Shown piece by piece: positions 1-11,582 of a DNA stretch of 64,000 nt; positions within the stretch are counted from its first letter, which is position 1; each line of letters starts with the position of its first letter. Made by a program: the position numbers and the translations under genes. This stretch comes from Bactericera cockerelli (Eukaryota > Arthropoda > Insecta > Hemiptera > Triozidae), in the NCBI GenBank assembly GCA_024516035.1, contig CM044961.1, positions 6,817,515 through 6,881,514 of the forward strand, written 5' to 3'. The notes beneath the pieces were generated by a model that worked only from the letters and a program-made list of their open reading frames with translations, had not been told where the DNA came from and did not search any database.

Positions 1-2
1 CT

Positions 3-146
3 CGAAACCCGCCCCCAATGAACCACAGGGACCTGAAACAGGCGCTTTATGAAGAGTGGGAGACTATCGATCAAGAAACGGCTGCCAACCTAATCAAGTC
101 CATGAGAAATCGATTGCAGGCTGTCATACAAGCTCGAAGGGGGTAA
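3..146 (+). mobile_element. Tc1-like transposase, C-terminal end (partial)
   Basis: The frame open from the window edge to a TAA at 144-146 ends with an LKQALYEEWETI segment followed by NLIKSMRNRLQAV. This is the usual C-terminus of Tc1-family transposases, downstream of the last catalytic acidic residue. The catalytic core lies outside the window, so nothing can be said about activity. I did not identify the terminal inverted repeat downstream. Confidence 0.6.
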
Positions 147-2290
147 TACCAGATACTAAGAGGTAAGTAACAGCCAAATTTCCATGAAAACTTCGAAGAA
201 ATAACACAAAAAACACCGATATCATTTGCAGTGTTTTCATGCTCTTTAGACCTCTTTTTTGTTATTTGACTTATTATATTGAAAAACATGCTCACAATGA
301 AAAAAAATATACACCGTCTTAAAACCAACAAAATTTCCTTTCTTGGGATACTTCACACTTGAAAATCCAATGTAAAATAAAAATTATAAAAATCAAAAAC
401 TTTGAGAAAGTTACTGTCCCGAATTTATTGCTCTCAAGCAATTTTTTGAAATTCATAATTATTTGTTTTTAGTTATTTCTTTTTAGAAACTTTGAGATTA
501 AGTCTCAAGAAACAATAAAGTTTATACTCACATTGTCTTGTTTTCTACCTTTTACTGCTTAGCAATAAAACAATTTATTGGGTATTTTACATTTCACTTT
601 TTTAAACTGAATGAGTTTTCTTTTTTTCTGACTTAATACCAAAAGCATAGATTTTAATGTACCTCCAGTTTCAAATTGTCTTTTATTCTTCGATTCATAT
701 GGTAATATAGTGTTATAAAACTAAATTATCAAGGTACTATCATTTCAAAATTGTAAATAGATGGTGCTATCTCGAATTTTTTTCGAGATAATACCCACTT
801 TTGTTCACTTCTCATGGAAGAAAAGGTAATATAATACGATATCACCTTATTAAAAATTGATTTTTTCTCGAAAAAAGGCAAAATCATAGAATGAAGTTTT
901 AAGTCAAAATGCCTTTTTTTCGAACGGTTACAAAGGTAAGTTCTTTTGAAGAAAAATACATTTTTTTTACATAGAACTATAGAAAAGAACATGCTCAACT
1001 TAAGAACATATAAATCAAAACAGTAGCTTTTATTGTATTAATACAGCGATAAGTCAAACTTTCTTTTGCGATTTCCCAAAAGTTGGTGTTTTTGACATAT
1101 CACCATCTAATTCTGAGGGTGCGATATGTAATTTTTATCATTATTTGTCTGTATATATATGTATTTTCTACTAAAAAAAGAGTTTCTAAATAAATAAATA
1201 AAAATACATAAAACAATACACACGCCATATCAGACTTCACAGATACATACATAATTATAAGGATGTAATTTCCCTCAATCTTCATTATCTCTATTGTTGT
1301 ACGACGTATTTTTCTTTTCTTACAAGATAAAATCTTAGGTGTAGCTAAGAGCTATAATATAGTACTCGGGAATTTTTCAAGGAGATAACAAGATCTTTTA
1401 TAAGAAACACGACACAAAATGTTGAAACGACACAACCCTTGTAACAAGAACCTTAAGACTCCTTATTTTTATTCCTTCCATGTCCTCTTTTCGTCCATTG
1501 CTCTTTCTTTTTTACATTCTTGAGCTTTTTCCCTGTCTTCAATATTTCTTTCATTTCCCTAATAATGTTTTCTTCTTCGAACCAAACCTCCTTTCAACCT
1601 TTTTTTTTACATCATCACTATCATCATTATGTAGCATCATCATGTTCGATGGTCCCCAAACTTGATATTTTTCATTTCATCAAGTTTATACAACGAAGGG
1701 CCCCCAAAACCAAGTTAATGAAAGTCTGATGTTTTCACCCTATACTCATGTGGACTAGGAACGGGGAGATGCCAGTCTCCAAGTAAAAATTTACAATATC
1801 CTGTTCATAATTTACTGCAACCGTTTTGGTATTATACACAATAATCCTTGCATTGCAAGCTTGTTTGTACCCCTTCTTTTTTTTTTTCTTTACCTTACCA
1901 AGTGGCACCACAGCCCGATGTGAGCCTTGGCCTCCTCATTTTTTTGTACACCTGTTTTAAATAATTATTTAAACTTATAGCTACTTGATTTTATATTTGT
2001 TCAATGGAAACTATGGTTCAGGCCAAAAGACAATACCACACATCGTTAGACCCGTAACAGTTTGGGCAACCGAAAATTCATCCGGCCATAAAATCAGTAT
2101 AAACAAAAAGTGAGAAGTTGTACTAGATGTACATGATTGCCTAAAGGTACTAGATGTACATAAATGTGGAAATAAGATTGCCAGAACCATACAACTGCAA
2201 CCAGGAGTAAAAGGTTGAACAATGCCTACATTAAGTTCATTAAGGGAAATACATAGTGAAAGAAGAAGAATCAGATTCCTCATAATCTTT
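147..2290. other. AT-rich stretch, no gene seen
   Basis: Very AT-rich DNA with short runs of A and T. The short open frames have no recognisable protein content and no convincing splice context. I see no RNA gene or terminal repeats here, apart from possible remains of the adjacent Tc1 element. Confidence 0.5.
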
Positions 2291-2294
2291 TTCT

Positions 2295-2575
2295 TTCCTT
2301 CATACTCTTCTTCCATCCCTTCTGTCTCTCTCTTTCTCATTTTCTCTTCTCTTTTATCCTTTCTCTTTACCTCTCTTTCTAAATTCATTTCTCTCTCACT
2401 TTCTCTTCCCTCTTATTCCTTTTTGTCATTTCTCCCTCTCTCTCTCTCTCTTTTATCCATACCATATCCCTTCTTCATTTTCTCTCCCTCTCTCTCTCTC
2501 GTCTTCCCTTCCTATCCCTCTCTCTCTTCTTTCCTTCTTCTCTCTTCTTCTTCCTCCCTATTCTGTCTTCCCACC
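2295..2575. repeat. CT-rich low-complexity tract
   Basis: About 280 bp of nearly pure pyrimidine on the plus strand, made of interrupted CTCTCT, TTCTTC and CCCTCT runs. The Ser/Leu/Phe-rich frames through it are compositional artefacts. Confidence 0.85.
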
Positions 2576-2579
2576 CTTG

Positions 2580-3752
2580 GCAATTTCTAATAATGGCCTC
2601 CTTAACTTCCTTTCATCCCTCACTTAACTCCTCGTCTGTAATAGTTTCCTTCCTCTATGTAAACTCAAGCTCAAGAGCTCTCAGAAAATCTCCTTGCTAT
2701 CTTCTATTGCTACTTTTTTTCTTAGGTAAATCTTTTTTCTTTGTTAATCTTTCTTTTTTGTACTATGTTAATTTAGAGAAGAAAAAAAAAATCTTCTTCT
2801 GTTTTCTTTAACCTTTTTACACTTATGCTTCTTCTCTGTTTTTTTTTTTTTTTTCATTTCGTTTTCTTTTAAATTTTTTATTCGAATTCTCTCGACTTAA
2901 AAGAAAAACAACCTATTTTCTCTTTCTTTATTGTTTGCTACTTAAAAGTCTTGGTCAACTTCAAAGAAAACCATATCATTTCGAAGACTCGTCAGCATTT
3001 TTCTATACATCTTTTAGAGCTGTCCACTTACATTTGTATTGGTATAAGTAGTGCTGTGGGCCACGAAAGCTCTTTGTCACTAAGACCTTAAATAGATCTT
3101 TTGTGACATGCCTCTGTAACTCTAAAAAAGATCAAAGCTATTAATTTAGCTTAAGATTCTTTTAGGACTGATTTCAGTATCTTCTTCAGGTGTTATAATC
3201 AGCCTTGAGAAGTGTTTCAGTCGAGTATGAGAGGCTGTTCCACATTCACAGATTGTTTTTCTGTCTCTGGGGCATCTTAATCTTGTTTAAATGGTAGTTG
3301 AGGCTGTTAAAAACCTACAGTTGCCTGTTAGAAAGCCAGTAAAGATTCATAATTCCTATTTGCTCAGACAGAGCATCTCTGTTGGGCGAATGAGTTATGA
3401 ACATTTTCGCAAGTCTGTTGCCGGGACTCATTGGGGAAGTTCTTCTGAAGTACACTCACATTCAAAGACTTCAGATCATTTACAAAGCTTTGAGAAGCAG
3501 TTGGGGTTTCGAATACTCCCCACTGTACTCTTCAATCTGCAAGAGATTATAGTTGAGGTTGTTGGCACCTTCTGCTTCTTCTGCTCGGTTCGATCATCAG
3601 GGGGGCAGGATTTTTTCAGCCCTATTCTTGGTTTTTCAGGGTATTTTTTTTTTATTACTAAGATACATATAATTTATTATTATTACTTTTAAAAAATAAA
3701 TATTTTCTACTTAGATTATCTTGCCTGACTCTGACTGATGTTGACCTCTTAC
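2580..3752. other. Unassigned non-coding stretch
   Basis: T-rich DNA with homopolymer runs. It lies downstream (on the minus strand) of the donor of the tetraspan exon at 3753, so it is probably intron of that gene. I found no further exon of the family here. A 133-codon plus-strand frame at 3291-3692 has no recognisable domain and I do not call it. Confidence 0.4.
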
Positions 3753-3893
3753 CTGATATGATGAACACAACTCCTGCAACGAAAGTGAAGATCTTCTTGT
3801 GGAAAACAAAATGGCCATACATGTAGCTGATCTCTCCGCAGATGAGGAGGACGGTGGAGAATATGAAGAATACAGAGGAGCGGGTGACAGCGT
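3753..3893 (-). CDS. Internal exon of a tetraspan protein (calcium-channel gamma subunit/TARP-like)
   Basis: This 141-nt exon has a TTTCAG acceptor ending at 3894 and a GTAAGA donor at 3752-3747. It starts with the last two bases of a codon and ends with one extra base. It encodes about 46 residues with two hydrophobic segments: one around SSVFFIFSTVLLICGEISY, and one around FTFVAGVVFIISG after a short charged loop (HFVFHKKI). The pattern of a helix, a charged loop, then F-SG-FI-SG matches transmembrane helices 2-3 of the PMP22/claudin superfamily, most like voltage-dependent calcium-channel gamma (stargazin) proteins. These are four-pass membrane proteins that modulate channels or receptors. 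No other exon of the gene was found in the window. The first 41 nt of this exon and its acceptor are amplified upstream. Another tetraspan subfamily is possible. Confidence 0.6.
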
Positions 3894-6849
3894 CTGAAAC
3901 AGGGAGGAGAAATGATGAGAGGTGGTGGAGAATATGAAGAATACAGAGGAGCGAGTGACAGCGTCTGAAACAGGGAGGAGAAATGATGAGAGGTGGTGGA
4001 GAATATGAAGAATACAGAGGAGCGGGTGACAGCGTCTGAAACAGGAAGGAGAAATGATGAGAGATGGTGGAGAATATGAAGAATACAGAGGAGCGGGTGA
4101 CAGCGTCTGAAACAGGAAGGAGAAATGATGAGAGGTGGTGGAGAATATGAAGAATACAGAAGAGCGGGTGACAGCGTCTGAAACAGGAAGGAGAAATGAT
4201 GAGAGGTGGTGGAGAATATGAAGAATACAGAGGAGCGGGTGACAGCGTCTGAAACAGAGAGGAGAAATAATGAGAGGTGGTGGAGAATATGAAGAATAGG
4301 AGGAGCGGGTGACAGCGTCTGAAACAGGAAGGAGAAATGATGAGAGGTGGTGGAGAATATGAAGAATACAGAGGAGCGTGACAGCGTCTGAAACAGGAAG
4401 GAGAAATGATGAGAGGTGGTGGAGAATATGAAGAATACAGAGGAGCGGGTGACAGCGTCTGAAACAGGAAGGAGAAATGATGAGAGGTGGTGGAGAATAT
4501 GAAGAATACAGAGGAGCGGGTGACAGCGTCTGAAACAGGAAGGAGAAATGATGAGAGGTGGTGGAGAATATGAAGAATAGGAGGAGCGGGTGACAGCGTC
4601 TGAAACAAGAAGGAGAAATGATGAGAGGTGGTGGAGAATATGAAGAATACAGAGGAGCGGGTGACAGCGTCTGAAACAGGAAGGAGAAATGATGAGAGGT
4701 GGTGGAGAATATGAAGAATACAGAGGAGCGGGTGACAGCGTCTGAAACAGGAAGGGATAAATGATGAGAGGTGGTGGAGAATATGAAGAATACAGAGGAG
4801 CGGGTGACAGCGTCTGAAACAGGAAGGAGAAATGATGAGAGGTGGTGGAGAATATGAAGAATACAGAGGAGCGGGTGACAGCGTCTGAAACAGGAAGGAG
4901 AAATGTGAGAGGTGGTGGAGAATATGAAGAATACAGAGGAGCGGGTGACAGCGTCTGAAACAGGGAGGAGAAATAGTGAGAGGTGGTGGAGAATATGAAG
5001 AATACAGAGGAGCGGGTGACAGCGTCTGAAACAGGAAGGAGAAATGATGAGAGGTGGTGGAGAATATGAAGAATAGGAGGAGCGGGTGACAGCGTCTGAA
5101 ACAGGGAGGAGAAATGATGAGAGGTGTGGAGAATATGAAGAATACAGAGGAGCGGGTGACAGCGTCTGAAACAGGGAGGAGAAATGATGAGAGGTGGTGG
5201 AGAATATGAAGAATAGGAGGAGCGGGTGACAGCGTCTGAAACAGAAGGAGAAATGATGAGAGGTGGTGGAGAATATGAAGAATACAGAGGAGCGGGTGAC
5301 AGCGTCTGAACAGAAGGGAATATGAGGTGGGAATATGAGAATAAAGAGGGGTGACGCGTTGAACGAAGGATAATGATGAGAGGTGGTGGAGAATATGAAG
5401 AATACAGAGGAGCGGGTGACAGCGTCTGAAACAGGAAGGAGAAATGATGAGAGGTGGTGGAGAATATGAAGAATACAGAGGAGCGGGTGACAGCGTCTGA
5501 AACAGGAAGGAGAAATGATGAGAGGTGGTGGAGAATATGAAGAATACAGAGGAGCGGGTGACAGCGTCTGAAACAGGGAGGAGAAATGTGAGAGGTGGTG
5601 GAGAATATGAAGAATACAGAGGAGCGGGTGACAGCGTCTGAAACAGGAAGGAGAAATGATGAGAGGTGGTGGAGAATATGAAGAATAGGAGGAGCGGGTG
5701 ACAGCGTCTGAAACAGGGAAGGAGAAATGATGAGAGGTGGTGGAGAATATGAAGAATACAGAGGAGCGGGTGACAGGCGTCTGAAACAGGGAAGGAGAAA
5801 TGATGAGAGGTGGTGGAGAATATGAAGAATAAGGAGGAGCGGGTGACAGCGTCTGAAACAGGAGGAGAAATGATGAGAGGTGGTGGAGAATATGAAGAAT
5901 ACAGAGGAGCGGGTGACAGCGTCTGAAACAGGAGGAGAAATGATGAGAGGTGGTGGAGAATATGAAGAATACAGAGGAGCGGGTGACAGCGTCTGAAACA
6001 GGAAGGAGAAATGATGAGAGGTGTGGAGAATATGAAGAATACAGGAGGAGCGGGTGACAGCGTCTGAAACAGGAAGGAGAGAAATGATGAGAGGTGTGGA
6101 GAATATGAAGAATACAGAGGAGCGGGTGACAGCGTCTGAAACAGGAAGGAGAAATATGATGAGAGGTGGTGGAGAATATGAAGAATAGAGGAGCGGGTGA
6201 CAGCGTCTGAAACAGGAAGGAGAAATGATGAGAGGTGGTGGAGAATATGAAGAATACAGAGGAGCGGGTGACAGCGTCTGAAACAGGAAGGAGAAATGAT
6301 GAGAGGTGGTGGAGAATATGAAGAATACAGAGGAGCGGGTGACAGCGTCTGAAACAGGAAGGAGAAATGATGAGAGGTGGTGGAGAATATGAAGAATACA
6401 GAGGAGCGGGTGACAGCGTCTGAAACAGGAGGAGAAATGATGAGAGGTGGTGGAGAATATGAAGAATACAGAGGAGCGGGTGACAGCGTCTGAAACAGGA
6501 AGGAGAAATGATGAGAGGTGGTGGAGAATATGAAGAATACAGAGGAGCGGGTGACAGCGTCTGAAACATGAAGGAGAAATGATGAGAGGTGGTGGAGAAT
6601 ATGAAGAATACAGAGGAGCGGGTGACAGCGTCTGAAACAGGAAGGAGAAATGATGAGAGGTGGTGGAGAATATGAAGAATACAGAGGAGCGGGTGACAGC
6701 GTCTGAAACAGGAAGGAGAAATGATGAGAGGTGGTGGAGAATATGAAGAATACAGAGGAGCGGGTGACAGCGTCTGAAACAGGAAGGAGAAATGATGAGA
6801 GGTGGTGGAGAATATAAAAAATACAGAGGTGCGGGTGATAGCGTCTGAA
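3853..6849 (-). repeat. 71-bp tandem array (about 42 copies) of splice acceptor plus exon start
   Basis: The 71-bp unit, read on the minus strand, is 30 nt of intron end (CTCATCATTTCTCC then CTTCCTGTTTCAG) followed by the first 41 nt of the exon at 3753-3893. Units are highly uniform, with scattered 1-3 bp indels and one scrambled stretch near 5311-5370. The only copy that runs on into a full exon with a donor is the lowest-coordinate one. The highest-coordinate copy (about 6805-6849) is the most diverged and adjoins a perfect 10-bp inverted repeat. Because 71 is not a multiple of 3 and the unit has few stops, two minus-strand frames stay open for more than 1,000 codons. Their peptide has a 71-residue period, as expected from the repeat geometry, and I do not regard it as a protein. 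Confidence 0.9.
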
Positions 6850-6871
6850 CCACTTTCTAAATAGAAAGTGG
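6850..6871. repeat. Small perfect inverted repeat bordering the array
   Basis: CCACTTTCTA, a 2-nt spacer, then TAGAAAGTGG, placed directly at the distal edge of the 71-bp array. Confidence 0.7.
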
Positions 6872-7930
6872 TTGTGCTGTTCATGTTGGTATTGGTTGAG
6901 TTGTTGTTTGTAATGTTGGTGATAATTTTTATAATATTTTACATACTTCTAATTTGAAATCCCAATTTTTGAAAGAATAACAAAAAATTATTTTACTGAT
7001 TTTCCTGCTAAAGGGAGTCTAAATAGCACCAGTTATTCCCTTTGAAGATATTAGATATTACCTCTACTCTCACAGTAGGATATAGAAGATCGAGAAAATA
7101 GGTTAAAACTTTTGTAAAAAACATACTAAACTCAAAAGAGGTAATACTTACAATTCTTACATTCTACATATGTATATTTTATATTCTCGGAGAAAGAAAT
7201 GGAATCCAATAAAAAATTACATCCCGTCTGCTAAATCCTGCTGACGTTTTGCCAATACCAAACTCAAAAAGATTTCTGCTGGTTTCCAATTTCAAACGGA
7301 CATGCAATAACTTTTTTTTCAAATTGACATTTCATGTTTTTTTTTCGGAAAAAAATATCGAGGAAAAGAAGTTTTTTTTAACATGTTTCTGAGGCTTTCG
7401 GAAAAAATGAAATGCTTCCAGTTGAATTAAAAACTTTTCCTACCATCCAAGAAAACGTCGAACAAACTTTTTTCATGTGCCTTGGTTACTTTCCAGTGAC
7501 GAAAAACGTAAAACAACATGTTTCAAAATAATAACACTCTTTGGTGGAAGGTTAAAACTAGAAGAGGTTAATGCTCAAAGTATTTTCTACCACCCAATCC
7601 ACAATAATGTAATTGCAAAGAGGTTTGTTCACCAAGTGTCCACAAGAGATAACTACCCTAACATTAACTTACCTTTATATTTTTACCTCTTTTTTAAAGT
7701 ACGCATTTTCAAACGCTAGGTTATTTAGTAGTCAACGGTTACCGGTGGGTGTGGCGTACTAGGCTTGTATGCACAGTGACGTGGGTACGAAAACTCGACA
7801 AAAAAAACTTTGACAAAAAAAAACTACTCTGAACTTTGGATATCCGGGGATCACGCTAAGAGCACTGTGAGCAGGTTGTTATTTGAATTAGTGACCAATG
7901 GAGGGATTCACCAGATTAAACAAAAATTAA
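6872..7930. other. AT-rich intergenic or intronic DNA
   Basis: Homopolymer-rich AT sequence. Two short plus-strand frames (7477-7719 and 7810-8010) have no domain, and the second runs into a SINE. No gene is supported. Confidence 0.4.
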
Positions 7931-7935
7931 GGTCA

Positions 7936-8100
7936 ATGTGTCTGACTGAAAATCCAGAGGTCGTGGGTTCAATACCTAGCTGGGACATTACAAGTTATCC
8001 TCTCATTTGAGATTTTGACCACTTAATAAGACATCTTGGACTTACTTCTGGAATAATTGGACTCATTAGTCCTAATCAAGCAATATAAATAAGGCGATAT
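7936..8100 (+). repeat. tRNA-derived SINE, family A, 5'-degraded copy
   Basis: It retains the B-box region (GTGGGTTCAATACCTAGC) and the family tail: a CATTTGAGATTTT motif, ACCACTTAATAA, TTCTGGAATAATTGGAC, TAGTCCTAATC and a final ATAAATAAGGCGATATTA. It matches the complete copy at 11357-11582. Confidence 0.75.
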
Positions 8101-8601
8101 TATCTATTAAAATTATTTAAAACAATCGAGAAAACAATTTGGTAATGATATTTTACCCACAAAGCCTTTTGTTTTACCATAAAGAATTCATCCATTAACT
8201 TTTTAATGGATGAATTAAAAAGTTCAACACTACTTCAACATTAAGATTCTCACTTTGCCCCGCGTTTCCGTGAAAGGTTTTAACATCCTGAAGTAACACG
8301 TGGAACTGACTTGTAGAAAAATTGGAGAAGAAAATTAAATAGAAAAAAAACTCGACAAGATGGAGGGACCCTTTCTTTTTCGCTCTTGTTGAAATTGAAA
8401 ATAAATTGAATTAATTAAAGTGAATAAGAAAAATGTGATGAACACTTAGGAGTAGAAAAAGAGCAGAAGGAAATAATAAAGAAAGAAGATGAGGAAATAA
8501 AAGAGAGAGAAATAATGGTTCAGTAAACAAGCTTTGTCCAATTTATGAAAAAGAGAAAGAAAACTCTGAGAGAGAGATAGACAGAGAAAGAGACAGAGAG
8601 G

Positions 8602-8659
<58 letters not shown>

Positions 8660-9560
8660 AGGTGGGAGGTAGATCTAAAGAGAACAAAGAAGAGAAAATA
8701 TGAATGAAGGTTTTCAAGAGGTAAAAAGAAATGAAATTCTACATATAACACCAAACATTATCTGTAAAACCTTATAAAGGACCAAAAAGATCTAAAACCT
8801 TTTTATATGTGTACTTTGTGCTACTATGGAAGATGTGTGTTACTGTTAGTGAATGTATTCTGATGAATAATAAACTTGTACCTATGTATTATCTTTATGA
8901 CAGTACCTAGTTATTTGGATTCCATTATTGTGTTATGAGATTCTCAAATACATGAGGTCGGTCGCCGAACCACTGAATTACTTAAATTCCAAGACAACCG
9001 TCTTAACAAGGATACAGAGATAAGACGAAGAAGGAGAAAAACCGTGACTAAAGGTTGTAACAAGGAGGAAAATGTTTAAAAGGAACAAAAGAGAAGAATA
9101 AAAATCCCTGAGGTTTTGGGTAAAAAGAATGGATAATTATAAAAAATAGGAAGTGAAAGGAATCCAAAAGGGAGAAAATAATAGAAGGCTAGCACAAAGG
9201 AAAACTAATAGACTATGTTTTTCCTGATAAGAGGTGATGTATTTTGAGCGGAGCCTAGGATAAAATAAAAATAAAAAGATAAAGCATAAGCATAAGCAAA
9301 AGAGAAGGTGATATATTATGAAGAATAAGATTTAAAGAGACAGAATGAAAGACTATAGAAAAACTATAACCTGAATTTCATGAAAATAAAATAGGGAAAC
9401 GACAACGGAAAGATAAAATTAGATTTCAGTATGGAAGAACACTATGAGTCTGTGAAAGTTCTCTTTAGAGGAATATTGTTGCTTTGCATTAGAGCACTTG
9501 TAGACTTGGGAAAGAAGCTTCATCTCATGAAGGGTGCATTTTTGTCTTCTGCACCAATTT
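8101..9560. other. Low-complexity AT/GA-rich stretch
   Basis: Contains an (AG)n microsatellite at about 8567-8657, then A-rich sequence with many AGA/AAG runs. The Leu/Ser-rich minus-strand frames over the microsatellite are artefacts. Confidence 0.5.
8567..8657. repeat. (AG)n microsatellite
   Basis: Almost uninterrupted GA dinucleotide repeat on the plus strand. Confidence 0.9.
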
Positions 9561-9564
9561 CAAT

Positions 9565-9862
9565 ATGAAGAGGAGCATTTGTCATCTCCACTATTTTAAC
9601 ATTAAGAGGTGCATTTGTCATCTCCACTATTTTAACATTGAGAGGTGCATTTGTCATCTCCACTATTTTAACATTAAGAGGTGCATTTGTCATCTCCACT
9701 ATTTTAACATTGAGAGGTGCATTTGTCATCTCCACTATTTTAACATTGAGAGGTGCATTTGTCATCTCCACTATTTTATCATTGAGAGGTGCATTTGTCA
9801 TCACCACTATTTTATCATTGAGAGTGAGAGGTGCATTTGTCATATCCACTATTTTTGTGCAT
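9565..9862. repeat. 36-bp minisatellite, about 8 copies
   Basis: The unit GAGGTGCATTTGTCATCTCC plus ACTATTTTAACATTGA recurs every 36 bp with few substitutions. Since 36 is a multiple of 3, each frame yields a perfect 12-residue repeat. The minus frame (9520-9849) reads MTNAPLNVKIVE repeated; the plus frames read through too. There is no signal peptide, flanking coding sequence or splice site. Confidence 0.85.
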
Positions 9863-10234
9863 TTTGCATCTTCACTAATTTAACTATTCGAGAAGCATTA
9901 TTTGTCATTGCTACTACTTTTTCTAATGATGACATGAGATTTCCCAAAAAAAGCCCATCCCCTTCTTCCTGCTATGTCGACAGTATTTTAATGAGCCCGA
10001 TCCATACGACAGGGATCGCGTAGTTTAGAGGTGCCATGACAAGAAGGCCAGGATTACACTTTTCTGTTTAAACCACTTTTCTGTTAAAACTGATTAAAAT
10101 AGAGATGTTAGTTGATGGAATGGATATTCAGAACTATTACCTGCTGATGAGAGCCAATAAGCTCGAAACAGCTGTCCAGGTATGTTCTAAACTGAAACTG
10201 ATTAACACTTGGACAGATAAAAAGAAACTAGAAA

Positions 10235-10530
10235 GATGTCAAGCCAGCGCGCAGCGTACAGCGTCAGTGTCGCCCGTCACGTCAATGCCGATGACACGTA
10301 GAATACCCCAGTTCTCATAAAGTCACCGAAGTTAAGCAACTTCCAGCAAGGCTAGGACTTATTGGGTAACCATTCAAATTTGAACCCTCGTGATGCTAAA
10401 CATTATCCTGCCCAACTCAGGTTGGCTGAGGATAAAATTGAGTAGAGTTTGTGAGACCTTCGTGAAACCTATCACCAATAATTGACCATACAGCTGAAAG
10501 CGACGTAAAATTAAATTACTACTTGTTCCT
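10235..10530 (+). repeat. 5S-rRNA-derived SINE (SINE3-like), copy 1
   Basis: The centre reads CACCGAAGTTAAGCAAC, then AAGGCTAGGACTTATTGGG and TAACCATT. This is the conserved internal-promoter and 3' half of eukaryotic 5S rRNA, with substitutions. Past the 5S part it runs on (CTCGTGATGC, then ATCCTGCCCAACTCAGG, GAGTAGAGTTTGTGAG, CAGCTGAAAGCGACGTAAAA) as a SINE body also found with other heads. It is therefore a retroposon and not a functional 5S gene. Confidence 0.65.
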
Positions 10531-10564
10531 GAGAGGCCTTCTACAAGCAGCCATTTGCAAGATA

Positions 10565-10811
10565 TCTTAATATATAAATGTCAAAGACACTCACTGACCA
10601 CTGACCACTGACCACTGACTGATCATCGCTCTACAGCCCAAACTGTAAGTCCTAGGAAGCTGAAATTTGGTAGGTAGCTTTGTCTTATAGTCTAGATGTG
10701 CAATAAGACGGGATTTTTCGAAACTCCCACTACAACACCTGCCATTGGCGAAAAAGGATTTTTTGCTTTCACGGCCATGCCTCGGCCCGCAAAGCGGGCG
10801 ACAGCCCGCTA
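10565..10811 (+). mobile_element. Non-autonomous Helitron-like element
   Basis: It starts TCTTAATATATAAATGTC after an A and ends GCCCGCAAAGCGGGC (a short hairpin), GACAGCCCG and CTAG before a T. A 5' TC, a 3' hairpin just before CTRR and insertion between A and T without target duplication are the known Helitron signature. It includes three CTGACCA direct repeats. No Rep/helicase is present. Confidence 0.5.
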
Positions 10812-10879
10812 GTGAAAACTAAAAAAGAATAAAAAGAAGGATATTGATCAATAGAGAGTTACAAAAGTATAGTGACAAG

Positions 10880-11135
10880 AAAAGAGAGAGAGAGAGAGAG
10901 AGAGAGAAATAGGAGGAACAATCCTAAAGTGAGATAGTTTCTTATTCAAATAATGCTGATGCGGTCAGACTTTGTCTCTCTCTCTTTCTTTCCACCTATT
11001 TTCATTTTTCTCTCTTTGTCTTTTTTAGTTTATACCTCTCTCTCCCTTCTCTTCACTTTTCCCTTGCTGTCTCTCTCACTTCTCTTAACTTTTTCTCGCT
11101 CTCTCTCTCTTTCTCTATTTCTGTGGTCACTTCCA
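10880..11135. repeat. (GA)n then CT-rich microsatellites
   Basis: A GA run at about 10881-10909 and interrupted CT-rich sequence at about 10976-11115. The 63-codon Ser/Leu frame across the latter is an artefact. Confidence 0.8.
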
Positions 11136-11356
11136 CTTAACTGAAGGACTCAACACTCAAAGAAATGAAAAATGACCGACCCTCTTCTAGTTTTCTGCTT
11201 ACGATCAAACACCTCGGTCGAGGTGTGAAGAACGCCCTATACAAAGAAGGAAACAGTGCGGCATACTTTATTTCTCTCAAGATATTATTTTTTGATATTG
11301 ATCAGTGGGTGAAGTAAATTTATTGTAAGTATTTCCCCAACCTTTCTGTCCTGTCC

Positions 11357-11582
11357 CGGTCTGTCCCGGTAGCTCAGTGGTAAAAGCGGCACTGTGTGAA
11401 TTCAGAGATTCCAGAAGTCGTGGGTTCGAAACCCAGCCGCGACAAAACAAGTTATTCCTCCCATTTGAGATTTTTACCACATAATAATACGTTTTGGGCT
11501 TACTGCTGGACTTAATACTGCTGGAATAATGGGACTTAATAGTCCTAATCGGGCAGTATAAATAAGGCGATTATTATTATTA
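11357..11582 (+). repeat. tRNA-derived SINE, family A, near-complete copy
   Basis: The head CCCGGTAGCTCAGTGGTAAA (A box) and GTGGGTTCGAAACCCAGCC (B box) form a tRNA-like 5' part. The body has ATTTGAGATTTTTACCACAT, TTACTGCTGGAATAATGGGA and TAGTCCTAATCGGGCAGTAT, then AAATAAGGCGA and a (TTA)n tail. An apparent intervening segment between the boxes and the repetitive tail argue against a functional tRNA gene. Further copies lie at about 7936, 53872 (minus), 55706, 56703 (minus) and 62226 (minus). Confidence 0.85.

Noticed and set aside
2222..2590. 122-codon Ser-rich plus ORF
   Set aside because: Pyrimidine-rich tract with no domain or flanking signal.
3853..6849. CRISPR-like array
   Set aside because: Units are contiguous without unique spacers, the genome is eukaryotic, and the unit derives from an exon border.
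3711..6884. Minus-strand ORFs of 1,057 and 1,034 codons
   Set aside because: They are read-through of a 71-bp tandem repeat. Two frames are open together and the peptide has the 71-residue period forced by the unit length. Splice signals inside each unit mark it as intron plus exon start.
10300..10380. Functional 5S rRNA gene
   Set aside because: Only part of the 5S is conserved and it runs into a SINE body shared with another copy.
11357..11430. Functional tRNA gene
   Set aside because: A and B boxes are present, but the spacing, lack of acceptor-stem pairing and repeated SINE tail at several loci indicate a SINE head.
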